DNA from: JACPYM01 sp963699175
Lineage (GTDB): Bacteria; Acidobacteriota; Blastocatellia; RBC074
DNA: 64,000 bases
Direction of reading: 5' to 3'
NCBI GenBank assembly: GCA_963699175.1
Contig: OY969418.1
Span: 806,001-870,000, forward strand
The position numbers were made by a program, and so were the translations under genes. How positions within the stretch are numbered: the stretch's first letter is position 1; each line of letters begins with the position of its first letter. The notes beneath the pieces were generated by a model. It was not told where the DNA came from, searched no databases, and worked only from the letters and a program-made list of their open reading frames with translations. Positions 50,743 through 59,242 of this stretch are shown here, piece after piece.

Positions 50743-52967
50743 CAATCCCCTTCGCTCCCGGTGCGAGTTTTCTTCGGGTCAAACGGCGTTTGCAGATAGT
50801 TCTGCGCAGCGGCTTGCGCGTTCTCGTAGTTGTTGCCGTTGCTGAGCGCCTTGTTGTATTCGGCGACGGCGCGCTCACGTTGCCCCAGCGCGTCCCAGGC
50901 GTTGCCGCGATAGACGTACGACCAGACTTCAATGTAGTCAGGGCGCAGGTTGCCGTTCAAAGCTTGGTCAAACGCATCAAGCGCCTTGGAGTAATTGCGC
51001 TGCGTCATATACAACACGCCGAGGTTGTACCAGGCCCACGAATGGCTGCGACTGAGCTTGATGGCGGCCTGGAACTGCTGCTCGGCTTCGACGTATTCCT
51101 GCTCGCGGAAATGCTCGATGCCGCGCCGCACGATCACGCCCTGGCGCAGTTCTTCCGAACTCTTGATGACTTTGTAGTCGGGATCAACGATGACTTCGAC
51201 CGGCTTGCTCTTGGTTTGAATGTCGAAGTCAATCGAGGTGCCTTTCAAATAAACCGTCTGGCGTTCGTTGCCGGCTTCTGTCTTGAGCAAGATGTCAATC
51301 GGCATCTCGAAGTTGTCCAACTCCTGCCGCACTGTGCCCGGCACGCGGAAACCGTCTTTGGTGCGCTTCACGACGTATTCCGAACGGAACTCCGGCACGC
51401 CGGTCGAATCTACCCACTGGCCAAAGAAGAAGCGCATATTGCGCCCGGCAGCGGCCGAGACGAACGCCTCGAACTCATCGAGCGTAACATTCTTGCCTTC
51501 GTATTTCTTGTAGTAATCGCGCAGCATCTGATCGAACTTCTGTTCGCCCATCAACTGCCGCAACATATACAGGACGAGCGCGCCCTTGTTGAAGATGACC
51601 GAGCGGTAGGCGGGCGTCTGGTCATCGAGTTGTTTCGGCGCATTGCGAATTGAAGCCGCTTGTTCGAAAGCCAGCGCCTTTTCCAGTTCTGCTTGCACGG
51701 CCTGTTGGAATTGCGTCTCGTTGGTGTTGTCGCGATTGGCTAACAACATGCTGAATTCGGCCAGCCCTTGTGATAGCCATATATCATCGAACGAGCGCAA
51801 ACCGACGGCCTGTCCCCACCACTGATAGGCGACTTCGCGCCCCAGCTTTTCTTCGCTGGCCACACTCAGCACACGCGGTGAAAGAAAGATGATGCCGGCG
51901 CCGCTGTAGGTCTCCAGCGTCTCATCATCGGTCTGCGCCACGATCAACTTGTTGCCAAATTGAGAACCCCCGAACTTGGATGAATAAAACTCCAGATGCT
52001 GGCCGATAATCTTGGCCGCATTGTCCGCCAATTGTTCATCACCGACTTTGACATAAACATCCACGTCAAAGCCCGCATGTTTGACGTTCTTGACGATGTA
52101 CTTGGCCGCCGCAAAATTGCCGGGCAAGATCGGCTTGGTACTGACAAAAGTGTAGCTGACCATTTGTGGCGCGACGACGGGCGCATTGGGCACGTTGATC
52201 TGTGCGCCAGGAAGCTGTGCCGGAGTCGTTTTAGCCTTGTCTTGTTTTGCCGGTTCGCCCCCTGGCGCGATGGCTGTCTCGACCACCGGCTGTTCGCTAT
52301 AACCCGCGACGACGACGCCTTTCGGCACGCGCAGCTTGATCTCGTAGGTGGCGCGATCTGCTGCGTACTCATGGAATGGGAACCAGCGCGCGGCATAAAA
52401 GAGGTAAGAGCCTTGCTCTCCCACAAAAGCGAGCCGCGCGTTATTAATCGGGCCACCAGTCGCCGATTCGAGCGCGCCTTCGTATTCGAAAGCCAGCGTC
52501 ACTGGTTGATTGGCCGGGACGACTGCGCCGAGGTCAATGCGCACATTCATGTTCTCGCGATTGTCCTGAATGAATTGCAGTTCAAGCGCGGCAGGCGTGG
52601 GAGTTGGCGTCGGGGCCAGATTGGTAGCTGCCGGCTTGGCATTCTTCACGTCGCGTGGATTGGGACGCGCGGCGCCGGCGGAAGCAACTGGCGCTGGTGT
52701 CGGCGTGGCATTGAGACGCGTGATGCGCTTGATCGTCAACGAGCCATTCATCTCGAAAACCGCTGAGCGCGTGTCAGTCAGCAGCGTGAATTTGACTTCG
52801 GCCTGTGCGCGCAAGAGTTGCGCCGAGGGCTGCAACTCAGCGTCAATCTTGTAATGCTGCACATCCAGATCGGCAACGCCCTTTTGCGCGGAAGCGCCCG
52901 TGGCCAGCCATAACACGGTGCCAAGCACGACGCTAACTCGAACCCATTGCGGAAAGCTCTTCTTCAT
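50742..52967 (-). CDS. Inactive M1 aminopeptidase-like protein with TPR
   Basis: The 741-residue product has a signal peptide, an N-terminal M1-type beta saddle, the gluzincin fold (YSGAGIIFLSP, REVAYQWWGQAVGL, WLSQGLAEF) and two C-terminal TPR repeats (AWYNLGVLYMTQRNYSKALDAFDQAL). The zinc motif HExxH is replaced by R377-E-V-A-Y381 and the third ligand Glu by Gln400 (WLSQG rather than WLNEG), so it cannot bind zinc in the usual way. It is probably a non-enzymatic binding protein derived from M1. Confidence 0.85.
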   Translation of the reverse strand: MKKSFPQWVRVSVVLGTVLWLATGASAQKGVADLDVQHYKIDAELQPSAQLLRAQAEVKFTLLTDTRSAVFEMNGSLTIKRITRLNATPTPAPVASAGAARPNPRDVKNAKPAATNLAPTPTPTPAALELQFIQDNRENMNVRIDLGAVVPANQPVTLAFEYEGALESATGGPINNARLAFVGEQGSYLFYAARWFPFHEYAADRATYEIKLRVPKGVVVAGYSEQPVVETAIAPGGEPAKQDKAKTTPAQLPGAQINVPNAPVVAPQMVSYTFVSTKPILPGNFAAAKYIVKNVKHAGFDVDVYVKVGDEQLADNAAKIIGQHLEFYSSKFGGSQFGNKLIVAQTDDETLETYSGAGIIFLSPRVLSVASEEKLGREVAYQWWGQAVGLRSFDDIWLSQGLAEFSMLLANRDNTNETQFQQAVQAELEKALAFEQAASIRNAPKQLDDQTPAYRSVIFNKGALVLYMLRQLMGEQKFDQMLRDYYKKYEGKNVTLDEFEAFVSAAAGRNMRFFFGQWVDSTGVPEFRSEYVVKRTKDGFRVPGTVRQELDNFEMPIDILLKTEAGNERQTVYLKGTSIDFDIQTKSKPVEVIVDPDYKVIKSSEELRQGVIVRRGIEHFREQEYVEAEQQFQAAIKLSRSHSWAWYNLGVLYMTQRNYSKALDAFDQALNGNLRPDYIEVWSYVYRGNAWDALGQRERAVAEYNKALSNGNNYENAQAAAQNYLQTPFDPKKTRTGSEGD

Positions 52968-53097
52968 AATCTCTTCCTGCCTTCTTGACCTGCTTTGAAT
53001 CTTAAGCGGCGATTATAACACCCCAAGCATTTTTTTGAAGTTCAGCCACTTCGCCGCAAACAGAGTATGGAACGCAGGCGAGTTGTAATCTTGCGCA

Positions 53098-53201
53098 CCT
53101 GGGAGCGCAGGCATCATTGCCTGCTTGCATGAGGCGGCACAAGATGTTTCCGGCAGACTAAACAGCCCGCGCAAACAGGCAAGGATGCCTGCGCTCCCAG
53201 G
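53098..53201. repeat. REP-like long palindrome, family 2 (copy 2)
   Basis: Arms at 53098-53128 and 53171-53201 pair almost completely; the outer CCTGGG-(T/A)-(A/G)-CGCAG matches the element at 19276. It lies five bases before the end of the hypothetical gene at 53207. Confidence 0.8.
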
Positions 53202-53206
53202 GAACG

Positions 53207-54382
53207 TTAGGGTTTCAACTCCAAACTCCGCCGTGTAGTCAAATCGTAGTAGGACTCGTAACCGCCACCGCTTTGATCTTTTACCAAACTGTCAATCGTT
53301 TGCAGCAACTGCACGCTGAAGGAATTCTCCACTGTCTGCGGGTGGACGTTGGTGTAATAGGCATAGTTGAAATAGCTGCGAATGATCACGCTCTTGTCAT
53401 CAATCGGCAGAGCGCGCAAATTCTCGACCCAGCGATCCAGTGTGCTCTGCCGCCACAGGTAGAATTCAACGTTGGAGACGTAAAAGGCCGAGACCTTCAA
53501 GCCAATCTCTTTCAGGTAATCGCCGCAGGCGCGCACCGCTTTCACACCCGAAAGATCGCCTGTGATGGGCACGACCTGATTACGATCCTGCATCTGCTTG
53601 ATGACCTGGAAGCTCTCTTCCGTAGCTAGATAATTGCGATGCTGCCCGTCGAGGTCTTTCTCTAATAGCAGATCGCGGTAGGCCGGGAAAAAGCGTCCTG
53701 TGGCGCGGTCGCGGATGGTGTAGCGTACTTCCAGACAATCTTCATAAAACGCGCGATAGATGTCGGCAATGGTCTCGTAATCGCGCGGCGAGAGATCAAC
53801 ACCGAACGAAGTGACTTTTTTGTGCACTTCTAGCTTTAGCTTCTCGGCCAGTTTCGGATCGAGCGGCGTGCGGTCAAAGAATTCGACCAGATCACGAATC
53901 GTCTTGTTCTCCCACCGCTTGGTATCTTTGGGAATGGGCCTGGCGAAGAGATTGCAGAGATATTCGACGCGGTTGCGCGACATCATAAAGAGCGCCTTGA
54001 AGAGCAAGTGTTGCAACATTGCATCGCGCCGAATGTCAATCATCACTGCCAGCTTCGGTTTGATCTGCGCCATGTAGGTGAAGTTCTGATCCGGCCCGAC
54101 ACCCAGATATGCGCCGCCAGTCACCCCCGTTGTATTTAGCTTGCCAAGCACGTGCTCGTAAGACAGCTCATTCGAGACCAGATTGTCCGAGCCAAAATAG
54201 CCAGCGCGTTCCGACAGCCGCTGGATCAGTTGTCCGAACTCGCTGAGCTTCGGCGCTTCTGCTGGCTTGGCCTGTTGCGGTTTTTCGATGATGGCTTGCG
54301 GGCGCGTGGCGCGTGTGGCTGGCGCAAAAACAAGCAGGGCTAAAATAAAGATGAACGTAATTGGCTTTCGCAAAAAATGCAT
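53207..54382 (-). CDS. Secreted conserved-looking hypothetical protein
   Basis: 391 residues. A signal peptide (TFIFILALLVFAPATRA) is followed by a helical body with a GAYLGVGPDQNF segment, then MAQIKPKLAVMIDIRRD and LLFKALF. The VGxGP and D-R-R-D segments recall a Rossmann-like/SAM-binding fold, as I remember from a family of bacterial proteins of unknown function. No sure assignment. It ends at a REP-like palindrome and is followed upstream by the FHA operon. Confidence 0.65.
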   Translation of the reverse strand: MHFLRKPITFIFILALLVFAPATRATRPQAIIEKPQQAKPAEAPKLSEFGQLIQRLSERAGYFGSDNLVSNELSYEHVLGKLNTTGVTGGAYLGVGPDQNFTYMAQIKPKLAVMIDIRRDAMLQHLLFKALFMMSRNRVEYLCNLFARPIPKDTKRWENKTIRDLVEFFDRTPLDPKLAEKLKLEVHKKVTSFGVDLSPRDYETIADIYRAFYEDCLEVRYTIRDRATGRFFPAYRDLLLEKDLDGQHRNYLATEESFQVIKQMQDRNQVVPITGDLSGVKAVRACGDYLKEIGLKVSAFYVSNVEFYLWRQSTLDRWVENLRALPIDDKSVIIRSYFNYAYYTNVHPQTVENSFSVQLLQTIDSLVKDQSGGGYESYYDLTTRRSLELKP

Positions 54383-54400
54383 GATGCGTTTACTTCCTCC

Positions 54401-55228
54401 TCACACAATCTTCAATTCATATTTCCCGATCTTGAAAGTTTGTCCGGCGTTCACCGGCTGGCTTTCGCCTTGTGGGTATTCCTGACCGTCAATCTCCAAC
54501 GGATTGCGCCCTTCGCAAGTAATCGTGAATGTACCGTCGTCCCGGCGCTCCAACGTCGCCTGTTTACGGCTGATCTCCAGATCGCCGTCCAGCCGCAAAT
54601 CCACCCGAAAATCTTTCGAGCCGCGTCCAATGGTAACCTTGTTTTGATAGAACTTTGCCGTCTCCGCCGCCGCACCCGACAAAGTATATTCAACTGCAAA
54701 GAGCGGCGCACGCGGACGCACAATCGTCGCTTCGTTGTCTTCGATGGTCGTTTCCATAACCTCGGTTATGGGCGGCGGCGTTTCCGCTTTCTTGCGGGGC
54801 CGGACTTCGGTCTTCGGCGACGAAGTGTCCCAGACGGGCTGCACGCGGAATTTGCCTTTCTCCAGCGTGCCGTCCACGCGCAACTCTACGGCGAAGGTTT
54901 TGGTCTGCACCTCCTTGTCGCCGACCAATTCTTTCGCGCGTTCGGAGAGCACGTGGAAGAGGCCGCGTTGCAAGCCTTCGCGTTTGTCACCTTGCCATTG
55001 CGTATCGTCATCGCGGCTCAGAAAAACCAGGTACTCGCGCGGGATGTAGGTCGGGCCGCCGGGCGGTGTGAACATCTCGCGCTGCATTACGACTTCAATC
55101 TCGCGCGCGATGGAAACCAGAAACTCTTCTAGTTCGCGGCGTGGCTTTGGCGCATCGGGCGCGAAGGTGGCGGCTTCATCTCCATCCAGCCAACGACGAA
55201 AATCACTTAGCAGATTTGCAATACTCAT
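54401..55228 (-). CDS. FHA-domain protein with FhaA-like N-terminus
   Basis: The 275-residue product starts MSIANLLSDFRRWLDG and has a DUF3662/FhaA-like N-terminal domain (FLVSIAREIEVVMQREM ... YIPREYLVFLSRDD), a linker, and a C-terminal FHA fold (RGSKDFRVDLRLDGDLEISRKQATL), which binds phosphothreonine. It lies after an aspartic protease/DUF5678 pair and the kinase-phosphatase-FtsW cluster, all on the minus strand. It is probably a readout of the kinase at 56038. Confidence 0.82.
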   Translation of the reverse strand: MSIANLLSDFRRWLDGDEAATFAPDAPKPRRELEEFLVSIAREIEVVMQREMFTPPGGPTYIPREYLVFLSRDDDTQWQGDKREGLQRGLFHVLSERAKELVGDKEVQTKTFAVELRVDGTLEKGKFRVQPVWDTSSPKTEVRPRKKAETPPPITEVMETTIEDNEATIVRPRAPLFAVEYTLSGAAAETAKFYQNKVTIGRGSKDFRVDLRLDGDLEISRKQATLERRDDGTFTITCEGRNPLEIDGQEYPQGESQPVNAGQTFKIGKYELKIV

Positions 55229-55259
55229 AAACTCACTGCTCAGAAAGCACACTCAGCCG

Positions 55260-55670
55260 TTATTCTTGACTATAAAGACCAAGATAAAGTTTCGCTTCGT
55301 AATCAACGAGGCCGAACTTCAAGCGTTGCAGCCAGCCAAAACGGCCCAACACATTGCGCGGCAGACCATAATGTGCGGCGAAGTAAACCATTGAGTGGAA
55401 ACTGACCCATAAAGTTTCAAGCGTTACCTCGTGGCCAAAAACGCGCATTGAACCTGTTTGTGTTCCTATCCACTCTTCAAGACCGCTTTCAATGTCCAAG
55501 CCTAACGCTTCACCAATCTCCCGTTGAAAGACACAGTAACTTGAGCCAGTATCAACTTTCGCCCATAACCGTTGGGTCAAAGTTCCGCTCCGCAACAGGG
55601 CCTCTAAAGTGATGCCGCTTTTACCTGGATCATACTCGTGCAGTAAATCATAGCCGAGTTGCAAGCTCAC
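55260..55670 (-). CDS. Retropepsin-like aspartic protease
   Basis: The 136-residue product has the catalytic VDTGSS (Asp40) and, near the end, NVLGRFGWLQRL, resembling the second conserved strand of retropepsin-type clan AA proteases. It is short and has a single Asp, so it would act as a dimer. GTG start is seven bases after AGGAGG at the end of the DUF5678 gene, so they are co-translated. Substrate unknown. Confidence 0.7.
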   Translation of the reverse strand: MSLQLGYDLLHEYDPGKSGITLEALLRSGTLTQRLWAKVDTGSSYCVFQREIGEALGLDIESGLEEWIGTQTGSMRVFGHEVTLETLWVSFHSMVYFAAHYGLPRNVLGRFGWLQRLKFGLVDYEAKLYLGLYSQE

Positions 55671-55682
55671 TTTACTACCTCC

Positions 55683-56018
55683 TCAAATGAATCCGTTCCC
55701 AATAGGCATATCAGGGTCTTCAACTAGATGAATCAAAGGCGACTGTGCGCCGGTTGCGCGTGCAGCTTTCAACACAGCGCGGTGGTCTTTCCCATGCGCG
55801 AGCAGTTGGTTGCCCTCCAGCGCGATCCATTGCCCAATGTAATTCCGCCCATTATCTTTTAACCAGAGCAATTCCGGCGAGATACTGAAGACTTTTGGAG
55901 GCGTGCTTTTCTTCGCCATTCGTTGTACATCTTGTTCGAGCCAGTCGCGCAACTGTGCACGCTGGTCAGGTGGCAAGGTTTTGACCTGCTCAATTACTTT
56001 TTCCAATGAAACGGCCAT
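55683..56018 (-). CDS. DUF5678-like protein
   Basis: 111 residues. The N-terminal helix (LEKVIEQVKTLPPDQRAQLRDWLEQ) resembles antitoxin-type DUF2281 helices. The C-terminal half has NGRNYIGQWIALEGNQLLAHG, the DUF5678 pattern (Y-G-W-VAL-G). Such genes often sit directly before retropepsin-like protease genes, as here. Function unknown; a substrate or regulator role for the protease is plausible. Confidence 0.65.
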   Translation of the reverse strand: MAVSLEKVIEQVKTLPPDQRAQLRDWLEQDVQRMAKKSTPPKVFSISPELLWLKDNGRNYIGQWIALEGNQLLAHGKDHRAVLKAARATGAQSPLIHLVEDPDMPIGNGFI

Positions 56019-56037
56019 TTAACTTTTCCTTCTAAGC

Positions 56038-57660
56038 TCACCACCAGCGCCGTCCAATCACCTTCACATAACGCGGATTGCCATTGATCCAGCCTTGTCT
56101 CTGATCGCTGACATGCTTCTCAGCTTCGTTCCACTCGCTTACTTCGATCTTCATCCAGCCCTGCTCATTCTCTGCCAGCACGCGATGGCGCGTGCCTTTC
56201 ACGACAACGCCCATGTAATCACCGTTTGTGCTCGGCACGCCTCGCACGTTCAACTCTTCGGCCACCACTTCAATCCGACTTGTCGTGCCAATCGGTAAAG
56301 GCAACCCATTGTCACGCACAAAGTGAAAGCCCATCCGTAGACAGACTAACAACGCAACAGCCAATAAGCTTCTAAACAAAAGCTGCCTGACAAACCCGGT
56401 AAAGAGAAACTGCAACAGCCGCGAAGAGAAAGTCGGCGTTTGAGTTGGTTTAACTGCAGGCGGCTTTGCCACTTTGCCGTTTTGCGGCGGCGGCGCTACG
56501 TGCGCAGCCGTCTTGGCCGGTTTGAGGTCAACCACGATCTTGGGCTTCGACACGCGGCTATCAGTCGCGGCCAGTGGCAGCGGGGCAAAGTGATTGACTA
56601 CCGGCTGTCCGATGGTGGCGACGGGTGTGGCTGTCTCAATTTGCGCAACAGCCGCAGCCGCAGAAACAGTAGCTGTAGCTTGCGAACCCGAACTGGCCAG
56701 CACAGGGTTGAATTCAGGTTGCGCAGGCATGCTCGGCACGTCGAATTGGCTGATATTTAATCGTGGCTTGACCTGTGTCACTTCGTCCTCATGCATCAGG
56801 ATCGCGACGTTAGCCAAGTCGCTCCAAAACTCAATCACCGTGGCATGACGATCTTCCGGGTCAATCGCAGTGGCGCGTCGCAATACGCTGAGCAAGCTTG
56901 CCGCCCACGCCTCGCCTTGCAGGTCGGCGTGCAAAGCTGTGATCGTCTGGCAGGCAAACTGGCTCGGCGCGCGCCCGCAAACGACCGTGTAAACACTCTT
57001 GGCCAGCGAGTAGACATCCGCCGCCGCCGTCAGCCGTTCTATCCGCCCAGTCGCTTCGTCAGGGTGATGTTCGGGCGGCGCGTAGATGCCCGCGCCGACG
57101 CGCGTAATCTCGGCCTCTTCGCCGGTAGTGAGTTTGGCAACGCCGAAATCGGCCACCTTCAAAGTCCGCTTATCTGCGCTCAGCAACAAGTTGTTCGGCT
57201 TCACATCGCGGTGAATAATGCCCTGGCTGTGTGCGTAGGCCAATGCCTCGCAAGCTTGTTTGAAATAGTAAAGCGCCTGACTAAGCGAGATGCGATTCCC
57301 TGGTTGATGGCGACAGAGCCGCAGCAGATCGCCGCCCGGCATGTATTCGAGCACCAGATAATGAAATGGCACGCCGCGCAAATCAGCCGCTGTGCCATGC
57401 CCCAAGCGCAGGATGACGTGTGGGTGGCGCACCGTATCAAGCGCGACGGCTTCGTTCTGAAAATTCTCGACCAGCGTCCGTTCCAAGTCGGCATCGGGCG
57501 TGCCTTGCAAACTGGTGTTCAACGCCTTCAGCACGACCGCGCGCCCATCAGCATAATGGTCATACGCCACCCAGATTTCGGCATAGCTGCCCAACCCCAG
57601 GCGCTCCCGCACCTCGTAGCGTTCGTCCACCAAGCTATTTTCGAGTCGCAACTCAGGCAT
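56038..57660 (-). CDS. Membrane serine/threonine protein kinase
   Basis: 540 residues. Hanks-type kinase at about 12-275 (GLGSYAEIWVAYD; IIHRDVKPNNLLLS; ADFGVAKL; Lys in VVLKAL), a Pro-rich linker, one transmembrane helix near 435 (LLAVALLVCLRMGFHFV) and an extracellular SH3b-like domain (VVAEELNVRGVPSTNGDYMG). SH3b domains bind peptidoglycan or its fragments, so this is probably a wall-sensing PknB-like kinase. It is next to its phosphatase and FtsW. Confidence 0.88.
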   Translation of the reverse strand: MPELRLENSLVDERYEVRERLGLGSYAEIWVAYDHYADGRAVVLKALNTSLQGTPDADLERTLVENFQNEAVALDTVRHPHVILRLGHGTAADLRGVPFHYLVLEYMPGGDLLRLCRHQPGNRISLSQALYYFKQACEALAYAHSQGIIHRDVKPNNLLLSADKRTLKVADFGVAKLTTGEEAEITRVGAGIYAPPEHHPDEATGRIERLTAAADVYSLAKSVYTVVCGRAPSQFACQTITALHADLQGEAWAASLLSVLRRATAIDPEDRHATVIEFWSDLANVAILMHEDEVTQVKPRLNISQFDVPSMPAQPEFNPVLASSGSQATATVSAAAAVAQIETATPVATIGQPVVNHFAPLPLAATDSRVSKPKIVVDLKPAKTAAHVAPPPQNGKVAKPPAVKPTQTPTFSSRLLQFLFTGFVRQLLFRSLLAVALLVCLRMGFHFVRDNGLPLPIGTTSRIEVVAEELNVRGVPSTNGDYMGVVVKGTRHRVLAENEQGWMKIEVSEWNEAEKHVSDQRQGWINGNPRYVKVIGRRWW

Positions 57661-57678
57661 AAGACTCAAACTCTATTC

Positions 57679-59229
57679 TTACTGCGCAGGCATAGTGGTG
57701 ACGGCTTTCTTTAGCGCCTCATCCACGTTCTTCTTATCGCCTAAAGCCGAATAGGCCAGCGCAAGATGCAAGTAAACATCGGGTAAGCGCGCATCCAGCC
57801 GCGCCGCTTCATTCAGGTGTTTGACCGCTTCGGCATACTGTTTCAGTTCGTAGTTGGTGCGACCCAGCCAATAACGCACTTCGGCATTGTCAGATTTCTT
57901 GGCGAGCAACTGCGCCAGCCGTTCGCGCGCTTCTCCGTAGCGGTGTTGATCAAACAGCGCGTGCGCTGCCGCGATTTCGGGATCGTTGGTGCGGTTGCCC
58001 AGCGTGATACGATTCTCCACGCGCAAAGGCTCGCCGGTTATCCACGACACAAGTTGTTCGTAATACCGCCCGGCGCCAAAGGCCACCGCCAACAAGAGGA
58101 CGTAAAAGACCAGCCCTGCCAGGCCGCGCCCGGCAGAACTTGTTGTCTTGGTATTGGTCGGTTTGACTACCGGTTTTTCATAAGCTGTCGTTGCCGAGTC
58201 GCCCCAAAAAGTAATACTTGAATTGCCCTTCGCCTCAGGCTGTTTACCGGAGACCGCTGCTGGTTCGCGCGCACTGCTGGCTGGCGCATCGCGCTGAGGC
58301 ACCTGGCCTCCACGCGCCGCTTGTGCAGTCTGATGCGCCTCGATCTCTGTCGTGGCGCGCTGACGCGCATTCGGCGCAGTCGTCAGCGCGCTGGGCGAAT
58401 CGCTGAAGTCAACCTGGAAACGTGAGCCAGGAGGCGGAGTCGTCTTCGCCCGTGAAATTGCCGGACGCGTTTGAGAATCGGCATAGGTGCGCTCGCCAAA
58501 ATCTACGATGACGGCGGTCAGATTGTCCTCCGCGCCACGTTCGTAGCAAATCTCTTTCAACTGCGTGCAAATCTTCTGTGGATGCATGCGTGAACGCATC
58601 AACTCGGCCAATTCGGCATCGTTGAGATGGCGTGTGATGCCATCGCTACAGAGCAGAAAGCTGGTGCGCTCGTTGAGCGGCACGATCTTGAAATCGGCCT
58701 CGACTTCGGCATCTGCGCCGATGGCTCGGTTGATGACGTTGCGACGCGGATGGTGTGCGGCCTGCGCGGCGCTCAACACTCCGGCGCGGACGGCGTCATT
58801 GACCTCGCTGTGATCTTCGGTTTCGCAAATCAGGTCGCGCCCGTCGAAGCGGTAAACGCGACTATCACCGACGTGGCCAATGACGGCGCGCGTGTCATTC
58901 ATTGCCGCGACCAGCGCCACCGTCGTTGCCATACCACGTAAGTCAGGCAATTCGCTCGAGGAATCGTGGATGCTGCGATTAGACAGGTGGATTGTCTGCT
59001 TCAACGCCGCCAACAGATCGTTGCCCTGGCGTGGCCGCTCGCTGAAGGCTTGCTTGAAGACATCCACCACCGTCTGACTGGCGACTTGGCCGCCGCGCCT
59101 GCCTCCGACGCCATCGGCCACCAGAAATAAGCGTGCCTGTGCCAAGGCAAGCAGGCGGTCTTCATTCGCCGCTCGCTTCGGATTCAGACCGCGATCAGTG
59201 ACGGTTCCGACTGTGACTTTGATTGGCAT
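57679..59229 (-). CDS. PP2C-family phosphatase with TPR domain
   Basis: 516 residues. The PP2C domain at 5-245 has the metal-binding motifs ADGVGGRRGGQVAS and HVGDSRVYR and the EDNLTAVIVDFG end. A Pro-rich linker, one transmembrane segment near 375 (LAGLVFYVLLLAVAFGAG) and C-terminal TPR repeats follow. It probably dephosphorylates targets of the adjacent kinase. Nine bases before the kinase gene; same operon. Confidence 0.88.
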   Translation of the reverse strand: MPIKVTVGTVTDRGLNPKRAANEDRLLALAQARLFLVADGVGGRRGGQVASQTVVDVFKQAFSERPRQGNDLLAALKQTIHLSNRSIHDSSSELPDLRGMATTVALVAAMNDTRAVIGHVGDSRVYRFDGRDLICETEDHSEVNDAVRAGVLSAAQAAHHPRRNVINRAIGADAEVEADFKIVPLNERTSFLLCSDGITRHLNDAELAELMRSRMHPQKICTQLKEICYERGAEDNLTAVIVDFGERTYADSQTRPAISRAKTTPPPGSRFQVDFSDSPSALTTAPNARQRATTEIEAHQTAQAARGGQVPQRDAPASSAREPAAVSGKQPEAKGNSSITFWGDSATTAYEKPVVKPTNTKTTSSAGRGLAGLVFYVLLLAVAFGAGRYYEQLVSWITGEPLRVENRITLGNRTNDPEIAAAHALFDQHRYGEARERLAQLLAKKSDNAEVRYWLGRTNYELKQYAEAVKHLNEAARLDARLPDVYLHLALAYSALGDKKNVDEALKKAVTTMPAQ

Positions 59230-59242
59230 GGTTTATCTGTGA

